From positions 1 through 20,978 of the forward strand of contig UQTN01000026.1 of the NCBI GenBank assembly GCA_900543945.1: 20,978 nt of DNA, read 5' to 3'. Source of the DNA: an uncultured Collinsella sp. (GTDB lineage: Bacteria > Actinomycetota > Coriobacteriia > Coriobacteriales > Coriobacteriaceae). How positions within the stretch are numbered: position 1 is the stretch's first letter; each line of letters starts with the position of its first letter. Shown piece after piece: positions 15,254 through 20,978 of the stretch. The notes under the pieces are model-generated. The model did not search any database and was not told where the DNA came from. It saw nothing but the letters and a program-made list of their open reading frames with translations. The translations under genes and the position numbers were made by a program.

Positions 15254-17068
15254 TTACTCCTCCAAGCCGTCCTCCCCAGAAGCCTTCTTCTGCTGATCGA
15301 GCTTATGCTTACCACTTACGATAGACGTAGCGCCCAGTGTGGCCAAGCTTGCACTGGCAAGGCTCGCCATCACAATCAGATCGCCCGTCTTGGGCATGTT
15401 GCCGCCCGAGGACTTGGTAGTTGTAGTCGTCGTGGTCGTGGTGGTCACCGTTTTGGAGTCATTTTGCTCCTGGTTCTGGTTGTCGGTGTTGCCCTTACCG
15501 CTGTCCTTGCCCTGCTGCTTTCCGTCCTCGGTCTTGTCCTTGCTCTTGTCCTTCTCCTCAGATTCAGACTTCTTATCCTCGTCCTTCTTCTGTTCGGACT
15601 TGTCGCTCTTCTCCTCAGAGCTAGAACCCTTATCGGATTCGGTCTTCTCGGAAGCCTTGTCCTTGGAGTCGCCCTTTGCGGCTTCGATCTTTTCCGTGGA
15701 AACCTGATCAGATTTGCCCTTGTTCTGGGTCGAGCCGTTATTGACGCCAGCCATCAGCGAAGAGCCCAGCGTAGAGCCAAGCTGCTCGGAGAAAGAAGGC
15801 TTCTTGTCCGGCGAAGCAACGGGAACGTCCGGCGCCTTATTCGAGTCATCCTTGGAAGCATCGGAACCAGGGGTTGCGTCAGAGCCGGAGCCGTTGTTAG
15901 AGCCGGTGCCAACGGACGAATCGCTCGAGCCGGTGGATGAGTTAGAGGTGCCAGCGCCGGTCGAACCAGAAGCGTCGCTGTCCGTATTGCCGGCAGAGCT
16001 TGAAGACGAATCGCCCGCAGCAGAGCCGTTTGAATCGGAACCGTTCGAGGTAGAGCCGTTGTTGGTAGTGCCACCAGCAGAGCCATCACCGTCAGCACCG
16101 GTCGAGGGCGCATCCATCCTGTCATCGTTGGCATCGTCGCTCGAGTCGTCATTCGAATCAGGCGTCGGCGAGGGCGCCGGCGTAGGTTCGGGCTGCACGG
16201 GCGTCGCAGCGGCCTCGTCCTCGGCGATATAAACCAAGCAGTCCTTCAGCTCATTGCGGTAGCGGTTCTTCCAGCCCTCATGATACTGGGGCTGGCTCGA
16301 ATACTTGGTCGCCACGTTATTGACCACACTGTTGGAAAGCGCCGTCACAAACTCGCGGTCGGACATATCGTTGGAGAGATTCGCCCAACGGAAGAAGTCC
16401 CTGCAGCCACCGGTGCCGCACATGTTGGTGATGCTCCACACCATGCCCTTAACGCAATCGGCACGGCCCGAAATATCAATGCCCAGGCCACTCTTGAGCC
16501 ACGCCTCGGTCACCGCATAGTACGAGTTGTACGCATACGCATCCTGCAGAGCCGAGAACTCAACAGGGTCGGTGTTATAAGCACCTTGGAAGGCCTCCTG
16601 CGCAATACGGCCCAACTCGGTGAGCTGGCCGTTCTCGTACATGGCATTGCTCGTGTTGGAAATCTCGCTGCCGCGATCAATCGCATCCTTGAGCATGCTG
16701 TATTTTTCGGGGTTGTAGTTGTAGGCCTGCTTCATAAACGGAATGAGCGACCAACGACGGTCGAACTGGTAATAACCCAGCGCGTTATAACCGTCACCGT
16801 ACGAAAAGCCCTGGTTATAGTTGCCGTGACTCTCATATTTGGTGAAGTACTTCATCTCGGGAGTCACGTTAACAAACGAAACGCCCTGGACCGACCTCAG
16901 CACGCCCGAAAAGGACTGCTGGATATAGAGACCCTTATCGATATCGGTCGCATCCGAGGCAACGCCCGGCGTGGGCTCCTCGGCAGCGGCGGGTGCCGGC
17001 GCGGAAACGGCGCCAAACGAAAGCGCCAGCGTCAGGCCCGCGACAATCGCAGAATGCTTGGGCTGCAT
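15254..17068 (-). CDS. Sortase-anchored surface protein with lysozyme-like N-terminal domain
   Basis: The 604-residue product starts at an ATG with GGAGG 6 nt upstream. Residues 1-29 form a signal peptide ending in an Ala-rich cleavage site. Residues ~55-285 are a globular domain with YESHGNYNQG (78-87) and GYNALGYYQFD (93-103). A Glu-Ser followed by a G-Y-Y-Q block recalls lysozyme-like/transglycosylase folds, so Glu79 could be the catalytic acid; this is inference and I cannot name the family. Cysteines in the CGTGGC region may form disulfides. Residues ~290-540 are a low-complexity stalk: Pro/Thr/Asp, then Ser/Gly/Asn, then Lys/Glu/Asp. After a run of ten threonines comes MPKTG (558-562), a variant sortase signal, a hydrophobic segment and KHK. 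Unusually, 16 further mixed-charge residues follow the basic stop. It is probably covalently wall-linked and flanked by its own promoter and terminator. Confidence 0.82.
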   Translation of the reverse strand: MQPKHSAIVAGLTLALSFGAVSAPAPAAAEEPTPGVASDATDIDKGLYIQQSFSGVLRSVQGVSFVNVTPEMKYFTKYESHGNYNQGFSYGDGYNALGYYQFDRRWSLIPFMKQAYNYNPEKYSMLKDAIDRGSEISNTSNAMYENGQLTELGRIAQEAFQGAYNTDPVEFSALQDAYAYNSYYAVTEAWLKSGLGIDISGRADCVKGMVWSITNMCGTGGCRDFFRWANLSNDMSDREFVTALSNSVVNNVATKYSSQPQYHEGWKNRYRNELKDCLVYIAEDEAAATPVQPEPTPAPSPTPDSNDDSSDDANDDRMDAPSTGADGDGSAGGTTNNGSTSNGSDSNGSAAGDSSSSSAGNTDSDASGSTGAGTSNSSTGSSDSSVGTGSNNGSGSDATPGSDASKDDSNKAPDVPVASPDKKPSFSEQLGSTLGSSLMAGVNNGSTQNKGKSDQVSTEKIEAAKGDSKDKASEKTESDKGSSSEEKSDKSEQKKDEDKKSESEEKDKSKDKTEDGKQQGKDSGKGNTDNQNQEQNDSKTVTTTTTTTTTTKSSGGNMPKTGDLIVMASLASASLATLGATSIVSGKHKLDQQKKASGEDGLEE

Positions 17069-17121
17069 AAGATCCTCCCTGCATTGGTGTAGTTAAAGTG
17101 CAGTTTGCAAAGATAAAAATA

Positions 17122-17154
17122 AGTATTGCAGCTCGCCCGTTGTTGCACAACAAC
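17122..17154 (-). promoter_or_regulatory. Candidate promoter with overlapping palindrome upstream of the MPKTG protein
   Basis: On the minus strand TTGTGC (17145-17150) and AATACT (17122-17127) are 17 nt apart, about 55 nt upstream of the ATG. The -35 lies inside a 16-bp inverted repeat, GTTGTTG-N2-CAACAAC (17139-17154), which could be an operator. The core GTTGCACAAC (plus strand) recurs at 15175-15184. Confidence 0.35.
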
Positions 17155-17196
17155 CCCTCGGTAAACGGCAACAACCCTCCGCGAAATCTTAAGGAA

Positions 17197-17616
17197 TTAA
17201 ACAAACTGGTCGTCGGGCGCCATCAGAAGCTCGCCGTATCGCTCCATCAGCCCGTCCCTCAACTGACAAAAAGCGGGAATATATACGTTCAAGATGCGCT
17301 GAATCAAATCTTGAGCGAGCTTGTTGTCATAGATATGGACGTTCGTATTGCGGTCTTTGAGCATATCTAGCCAGGCCGCCTCATCAATAAAGTCGTAGAA
17401 TCGGTAGGACTCCTTCAAGATGGCACGAGGAGACCCCGACGCGGCAAGCGTGGCGCCCTCATACTCGAGCAGACGCTTAAGGAGCTTCCAGCTCAGTTCA
17501 AATTGAAGATTGAACTTATTAATCAAACCACTCTGAACAAAATCATTGTTGAGATCCTGATTGGGCGCATCCTCAAGATTCGCCAAGGCGCTGACAAAGT
17601 TCTCATATTTTTTCAT
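17197..17616 (-). CDS. HEPN-domain protein of a MNT-HEPN pair (HI0074/HepT-like)
   Basis: The product has 139 residues and is all-helical by composition. Family marks of nucleotidyltransferase-substrate-binding HEPN proteins are FNLQFELSWKLLKRLLEYEG (35-54), SPRAILKESYRF (62-73), and the active-site motif RNTNVHIY, i.e. Arg89-x4-His94-x-Tyr96. In characterised HepT toxins the R-x4-H pair forms the RNase site, and the Tyr is the residue that the partner MntA modifies with AMP. The gene overlaps the upstream MNT gene by 14 nt, the usual antitoxin-first coupled layout. The complete motif suggests an active type VII-like toxin, although older annotation calls this family a substrate-binding subunit of unknown purpose. 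The C-terminus is complete (TAA at 17197). Confidence 0.85.
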   Translation of the reverse strand: MKKYENFVSALANLEDAPNQDLNNDFVQSGLINKFNLQFELSWKLLKRLLEYEGATLAASGSPRAILKESYRFYDFIDEAAWLDMLKDRNTNVHIYDNKLAQDLIQRILNVYIPAFCQLRDGLMERYGELLMAPDDQFV

Positions 17617-17890
17617 ACAGAATCACACCATCCCTGGCAATTTCATCGAGCAACTGCTGCGATAAGGACTCATCCAGATTGACGACGTCTATATCTAAAA
17701 GAGTATCAAGACGCTCCTCTATCAGATATGAGAAACGGTCGAAATCCCGGCAACCTGCTACAGCAATATCAATATCGCTCTTAGGCAAGTTGTCACCGCG
17801 GGCACGAGAACCAAACAGCACAACCCTCTCGGCGTCACATTCCCGAGCAAAAATCTCAATTTGCTTGTACACCTTGTCGAGAGATACCAT
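17603..17890 (-). CDS. Minimal nucleotidyltransferase (MNT, MntA-like antitoxin)
   Basis: The 95-residue product is a minimal pol-beta-type nucleotidyltransferase. GSRARGDNLPKSDIDIAV (27-44) supplies the GSxARG loop and the two metal-binding aspartates Asp39 and Asp41. The third acidic residue is probably Asp66 or Asp68 in LLDIDVV. In the MntA-HepT system this enzyme adds AMP units to a tyrosine of the HEPN toxin and silences it; all residues needed are present. The start is the ATG at 17890, with AGGG 8 nt upstream that overlaps the stop of the Rrf2 gene. The spacing to rrf2 is 8 nt on the same strand, so the pair is probably co-transcribed with the regulator. Confidence 0.88.
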   Translation of the reverse strand: MVSLDKVYKQIEIFARECDAERVVLFGSRARGDNLPKSDIDIAVAGCRDFDRFSYLIEERLDTLLDIDVVNLDESLSQQLLDEIARDGVILYEKI

Positions 17891-17898
17891 CTGCAGCC

Positions 17899-18330
17899 CT
17901 ACAGCTTAATGTCGAAGTTGATCTCGGGGACGGCAGCAAGGTCGGCCAACGTCACGCCGTCGACGTACTTTTCGATCACGTCGTCCAAACCGCGCCAGAA
18001 TTTGACGGTCGAGCAGAGATCGCTGCGGGCGCAGCTGTTGTCGATGCCATCGCACGCCACCGGAGCCGTGCTGCCCTCGACGACGCGCAGGATGTCGCCA
18101 GCACGCACCTCGGCCGGTTCCTTGGCCATCATGTAGCCGCCGCCCTTGCCGCGCACGCTCTTAAGCAGGCCCGCCTTCATAAGCGGACGAACCAGCTGCT
18201 CCAAATACTTTTGCGAGATATGTTCGCGGTCGGCGACCTCGCGCAGGGCAATCTTGCCCTCGGCGTCGCCCAGCGCCGCGATATAGATCATCAGCCGGAG
18301 GGCATAGCGGCCCTTGGAAGAAATGAGCAT
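17899..18330 (-). CDS. Rrf2-family (IscR-like) Fe-S responsive transcription regulator
   Basis: The ATG at 18330, with GGAGG 6-7 nt upstream, gives 143 residues beginning MLISSKGRYALR, the classic Rrf2 N-terminus. A longer frame to 18408 would run through the palindromic operators and is rejected. The winged helix-turn-helix spans about 26-68: REVADREHISQKYLEQLV, then the wing RGKGGGY. Three cysteines, Cys93, Cys100 and Cys106 (C-x6-C-x5-C), sit where IscR has its [2Fe-2S] ligands (C-x5-C-x5-C). This indicates an Fe-S sensor, with one extra residue in the first spacing. It is divergent from sufCBD and separated by 224 nt carrying two strong palindromes, so it very likely controls suf and itself. 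The MNT-HEPN pair follows after 8 nt. Both a repressor and an activator role are possible from sequence alone. Confidence 0.9.
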   Translation of the reverse strand: MLISSKGRYALRLMIYIAALGDAEGKIALREVADREHISQKYLEQLVRPLMKAGLLKSVRGKGGGYMMAKEPAEVRAGDILRVVEGSTAPVACDGIDNSCARSDLCSTVKFWRGLDDVIEKYVDGVTLADLAAVPEINFDIKL

Positions 18331-18350
18331 ACCTACCCTCCCATTGCATC

Positions 18351-18381
18351 TGGGACAACATAACCAGGTTTGTTTGTCCCA
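18351..18381. promoter_or_regulatory. 31-bp palindrome, operator candidate 1 (rrf2-proximal)
   Basis: Outer arms TGGGACAA and TTGTCCCA enclose an inner AACC-A-GGTT, all symmetric around base 18366. It lies 21 nt upstream of the rrf2 start. The same arms and the same length recur at 18395-18425, which is far beyond chance. The likely ligand is the adjacent Rrf2 regulator. Confidence 0.75.
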
Positions 18382-18394
18382 AATCTTAAGTGAG

Positions 18395-18425
18395 TGGGAC
18401 AAACACAACAGGTTATTTTGTCCCA
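18395..18425. promoter_or_regulatory. 31-bp palindrome, operator candidate 2 (suf-proximal)
   Basis: It has identical arms TGGGACAA and TTGTCCCA, centre at 18410, and a shared CAGGTT core with site 1. Centre-to-centre spacing between the two sites is 44 bp, about four helical turns, placing both on the same DNA face. It ends 37 nt upstream of the putative suf -35. Confidence 0.75.
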
Positions 18426-18446
18426 GAATTTGAAAAGTCGAGTGGA

Positions 18447-18490
18447 TTAGTCGGGTTTTCCCTTGACTAACGCCGAACCCATAGTAACTT
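18447..18490 (+). promoter_or_regulatory. Candidate sufCBD promoter with overlapping inverted repeat
   Basis: TTGACT (18463-18468) and TAACTT (18485-18490) are 16 nt apart, giving a start about 60 nt upstream of sufC. An inverted repeat TTAGTC-GGG-TTTT-CCC-TT-GACTAA (18447-18470) covers the -35, so a bound regulator or hairpin there would affect initiation. Confidence 0.5.
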
Positions 18491-18554
18491 TATTCCGAGA
18501 AGATTCCTAGGGTTTCGCACACCCATGAGTACACCATAAACAGAGAGGGACAGC

Positions 18555-19355
18555 ATGAGCGCAAATCCGCTGCTTTCCATCGAAGGTCTGACCGCCTCCG
18601 TGGACGAGAAGACCATCCTCCACAACGTCAACCTCAACGTCGCCGCCGGCGAGACCCACGTGCTGATGGGCCCCAACGGCGCCGGCAAGTCCACCCTCGG
18701 CCACCTGGTCATGGGCGATCCCGTCTACACGGTCAACGACGGTCGCATCGTCTTTGACGGCCAGGACATCACCGAGCTCACCACCGACAAGCGCTCGCGC
18801 GCCGGCCTGTTCCTGAGCTTCCAGGCCCCGGTCGAGATCCCCGGCGTGCCACTGTCGAGCTTTTTGCGCGCCAGTATCGCCGGCCGCCCCGGCCTGGAGA
18901 TGAAGGGCAAGGAATTCCGTCGTCGCGTCAAGGAGCTCGCGGCCGAGCTCAACATGGATACCGCCTACCTCAACCGCGAGCTAGGCGTGGGCTTCTCGGG
19001 CGGCGAGAAGAAGAAGGTCGAGATGCTCCAGCTCCTGTTGCTGCAGCCCAAGCTCGCCATCCTCGACGAGACCGACTCGGGCCTGGACGTCGACGCGCTT
19101 TCCACCGTCAGCCACGGCATGGACGCCTACCGCAAGAGCTGCGACGGTTCCATGCTCATCATCACGCATAATACGCGCATCCTGGAGCACCTGGATGTAG
19201 ACCGTGTCCACGTTATGGTCAAGGGCCACATCGTGCGCGAGGACGACGCCTCGCTCATCCCCTGGATCGACAAGAACGGCTTTGAGACCTTCGAGCGCGA
19301 GGCAGCCGAGCAGCGCGCCCAGGCCGAGGCCGCCGCTGCCGGGCAGCAGGCGTAA
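18555..19355 (+). CDS. sufC: SufC, ABC-type ATPase of the SUF Fe-S cluster scaffold
   Basis: The product has 266 residues; the ATG has GAGGGA about 5 nt upstream. All ABC-ATPase elements are present: Walker A GPNGAGKST (39-47, Lys45), Q-loop Gln90 in LSFQAPVEIPGV, the SufC-type signature FSGGEKKKVEM (147-157), Walker B LAILDETDSGLD (167-178, Glu172) and the H-loop His205 in ITHNTR. SufC hydrolyses ATP in the cytoplasm to open the SufB-SufD scaffold during Fe-S cluster assembly; it is not a membrane transporter. It is the first gene of sufC-sufB-sufD, the order common in Actinobacteria, and 12 nt from sufB. The Ala/Gln/Glu-rich C-terminal tail after ~250 is slightly longer than usual. Expression is presumably governed by the divergent Rrf2 regulator. 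Confidence 0.97.
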   Translation: MSANPLLSIEGLTASVDEKTILHNVNLNVAAGETHVLMGPNGAGKSTLGHLVMGDPVYTVNDGRIVFDGQDITELTTDKRSRAGLFLSFQAPVEIPGVPLSSFLRASIAGRPGLEMKGKEFRRRVKELAAELNMDTAYLNRELGVGFSGGEKKKVEMLQLLLLQPKLAILDETDSGLDVDALSTVSHGMDAYRKSCDGSMLIITHNTRILEHLDVDRVHVMVKGHIVREDDASLIPWIDKNGFETFEREAAEQRAQAEAAAAGQQA

Positions 19356-19367
19356 AGGGGCGACGCA

Positions 19368-20780
19368 ATGACCAAGAACCGCACCGAGGTCGCGGACATC
19401 GACCGCAGCCTCTACGACTTCACCTATGGCGAGGAGGGATTCGAGCGCCTCGACGCCGGCATCACGCCCGACATCGTGCGCGAGATCAGCGCCAAAAAGG
19501 ACGAGCCGCAGTGGATGCTCGACCTGCGCTTAAAGTCCCTCGAGATCTTCAACCGTTTTCCCGACCCGACGTGGGGCCCCTCCATCGAGGGCCTGGACAT
19601 GGACAACATCGTCACCTACGTCAAGCCCAACACCGACCAAAAGCACGACTGGGAGTCGGTGCCCGACGACATCAAGAACACCTTTGAGCGCTTGGGCATC
19701 CCAGAGGCCGAGCGCAGCTACCTGGCAGGCGTCGGCGCGCAGTACGACTCCGAGCTCGTCTACCACAACATGCAGGACACGGCGTCCAAGATGGGCATCG
19801 TCTACTCCGGTATTGAAGAAGCCCTGCACGATCCACAGTGGGAACCGCTCATCCGCGAGAAGTTTATGACGCTCATCCCGCCCACCGACCACAAATTTGC
19901 GGCCCTGCACGGCGCCGTATGGTCGGGCGGCTCGTTTGTCTACGTGCCCAAGGGCACCAAGCTCGACTTCCCGCTGCAGAGCTACTTCCGCCTCAACGCC
20001 AAGGGTGCCGGCCAGTTTGAGCACACGCTCATCATCGTCGAGGACGATGCCGACCTGCACTTTATTGAGGGTTGCTCCGCGCCCAAGTACAACGTGGCCA
20101 ACCTCCACGCCGGCGCCGTCGAGCTCTTTGTGGGCAAGCGTGCGCACCTGCGCTACTCGACCATCGAGAACTGGTCCAAGAACATGTACAACCTCAACAC
20201 CAAGCGTGCGCGCGTGGACGAGGACGGCGACATCGAGTGGATCAGCGGCTCCTTCGGTAGCCACCTGGGCTACCTCTACCCCATGAGCGTGCTTAACGGC
20301 CGACGCGCCCGCTCGAGCTTTACCGGCATCACCTTTGCCGGCGCCGGTCAGAACCTCGACACCGGCTGCAAGGTCGTGCTCAACGCGCCCGATACCTCGG
20401 CAACCGTCGAGACCAAAGGCATCTCCAAGAGCGGCGGCATCCAGACCTTCCGCAGCTCCATCGTGGCCACACCCAAGGCCGAGGGCTCCAAGGCAACCGT
20501 GAGCTGCCAGTCGCTGATGCTCGACGACCAGAGCCGCTCCGACACCATTCCGGCCATGGACATCCGCGCCAAGAACGTCGACATCGGCCACGAGGCCACC
20601 ATCGGCCGCATCGGCGACGACAAGGTGTTCTACCTGATGAGCCGCGGCATCTCGGAGGAAGAGGCCCGCACCATGATCGTCAACGGCTTTGCCAACCCGG
20701 TCTCCAAGGAGCTACCGCTGGAGTACGCCGTCGAGATGAACAACCTGATCAAGCTCGAGATGGAAGGAGCGATCGGATAA
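19368..20780 (+). CDS. sufB: SufB, core scaffold of the SufBCD complex
   Basis: The product is 470 residues, the normal SufB length, with an ATG preceded by AGGGG. The N-terminal helical part contains IPEAERSYLAGVGAQYDSE, LHGAVWSGGSFVYVPKGTKL marks the start of the beta-helix core, and FRSSIVATPKAEGSKATVSC leads to Cys380. IGHEATIGRIGDDKVFYLMSRG (407-428) is the SufB signature: His408-Glu409 correspond to the cluster-assembly His/Glu pair of E. coli SufB. The E. coli Cys405-equivalent position lies in DDQSRSDTIP and is not Cys, as in many Gram-positive SufB proteins. SufB builds the nascent Fe-S cluster with SufD and SufC. Its TAA overlaps the sufD ATG by one base, so the operon is translationally coupled. 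Confidence 0.97.
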   Translation: MTKNRTEVADIDRSLYDFTYGEEGFERLDAGITPDIVREISAKKDEPQWMLDLRLKSLEIFNRFPDPTWGPSIEGLDMDNIVTYVKPNTDQKHDWESVPDDIKNTFERLGIPEAERSYLAGVGAQYDSELVYHNMQDTASKMGIVYSGIEEALHDPQWEPLIREKFMTLIPPTDHKFAALHGAVWSGGSFVYVPKGTKLDFPLQSYFRLNAKGAGQFEHTLIIVEDDADLHFIEGCSAPKYNVANLHAGAVELFVGKRAHLRYSTIENWSKNMYNLNTKRARVDEDGDIEWISGSFGSHLGYLYPMSVLNGRRARSSFTGITFAGAGQNLDTGCKVVLNAPDTSATVETKGISKSGGIQTFRSSIVATPKAEGSKATVSCQSLMLDDQSRSDTIPAMDIRAKNVDIGHEATIGRIGDDKVFYLMSRGISEEEARTMIVNGFANPVSKELPLEYAVEMNNLIKLEMEGAIG

Positions 20781-20978
20781 TGAAACAGGAAACCAACACC
20801 GCTGCTACCACACTCGAGCAGGTCAACGCGATGCCCGCTGCCACCTGGGGCTGGCTGCGCATGAACCAGACCAAGCTTGAGCTTTCGGACGAGCTTGCCG
20901 CCGCCCCCGCCGAAGCCGTTGAGGTCGAGGGGCTGGACGAGCAGTTCTCCGGCGCGGCCGACGCCTTCGACGCCGCCA
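20780..20978 (+). CDS. sufD: SufD, partner of SufB in the Fe-S scaffold (cut by window end)
   Basis: The ATG at 20780 overlaps the sufB stop (TAATG); GGAAGGAG lies upstream within sufB. The 66 residues visible contain VNAMPAATWGWLRMN, the typical SufD N-terminal pattern (a short Leu/Met-Pro-x-Pro/Ala-TW..LR motif), followed by an acidic Ala-rich stretch. SufD pairs with SufB to form the heterodimeric platform on which SufC acts. The beta-helix core lies outside the window, so intactness cannot be judged. The assignment rests on this motif and on operon position. Confidence 0.88.
   Translation, partial: MKQETNTAATTLEQVNAMPAATWGWLRMNQTKLELSDELAAAPAEAVEVEGLDEQFSGAADAFDAA

Noticed and set aside
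18331..18408. Longer Rrf2 reading frame beginning at 18408
   Set aside because: The extra residues would be encoded by the palindromic operators, and the family N-terminus and ribosome site match the ATG at 18330.
19530..20591. Minus-strand open frame opposite sufB
   Set aside because: It is antisense to an unmistakable SufB and its Val/Gly/Asp-rich composition is typical of antisense frames.

Overview
The window looks like chromosomal DNA of a high-GC, Gram-positive gut actinobacterium of the Coriobacteriia, most likely Collinsella or a close relative. This is inferred from the gene content: arrays of aromatic-glycine cell-wall-binding repeats, a sortase-type MPKTG protein, a GlfT-like glycosyltransferase, an AAA-ATPase-like/DUF1703-type protein and an Rrf2-sufCBD locus. 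Codon use is GC-rich except in the first ~4.8 kb, which is visibly AT-richer. No rRNA, tRNA, CRISPR array or insertion sequence was seen.

Region 1 (1-4731, all minus strand) holds three neighbouring genes for secreted cell-wall-binding proteins. They are a GH25 muramidase cut by the window start, a ~740-residue repeat protein with a C-terminal NlpC/P60-like cysteine peptidase domain, and a repeat protein ending in a His/Cys module that looks metal-binding. The third gene is broken by one in-frame TGA exactly where the repeat pattern expects Trp. A strong terminator follows the NlpC/P60-like gene.

Region 2 (5045-11955, minus strand) is a tightly packed operon of five GT2 glycosyltransferases, almost certainly for a cell-surface polysaccharide. 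The four single-domain enzymes form an A-B-A-B pattern, which suggests duplication of a two-gene module. The last enzyme is an 828-residue double-GT2 protein. A divergent GlfT-like (galactofuranosyltransferase-type) gene lies upstream on the plus strand (12212-13231). Regions 1 and 2 together look like a cell-envelope building and remodelling neighbourhood.

Region 3 (13252-17068, minus strand) has an AAA-ATPase-like protein whose C-terminal nuclease region lacks the expected catalytic residues. Upstream of it in transcription is a secreted, sortase-anchored protein with a lysozyme-like N-terminal domain and a long Ser/Gly/Asp- and Lys/Glu-rich stalk. A textbook rho-independent terminator separates the two.

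Region 4 (17197-20978) is an Fe-S assembly locus. A minus-strand Rrf2/IscR-like regulator with three Cys ligands is followed, 8 nt away, by a MNT-HEPN (type VII toxin-antitoxin-like) pair. Divergently, sufC-sufB-sufD starts on the plus strand, with sufD cut by the window end. The intergenic region between regulator and suf contains two tandem 31-bp palindromes with identical arms, which are strong operator candidates, and a third inverted repeat over the putative suf -35 element.
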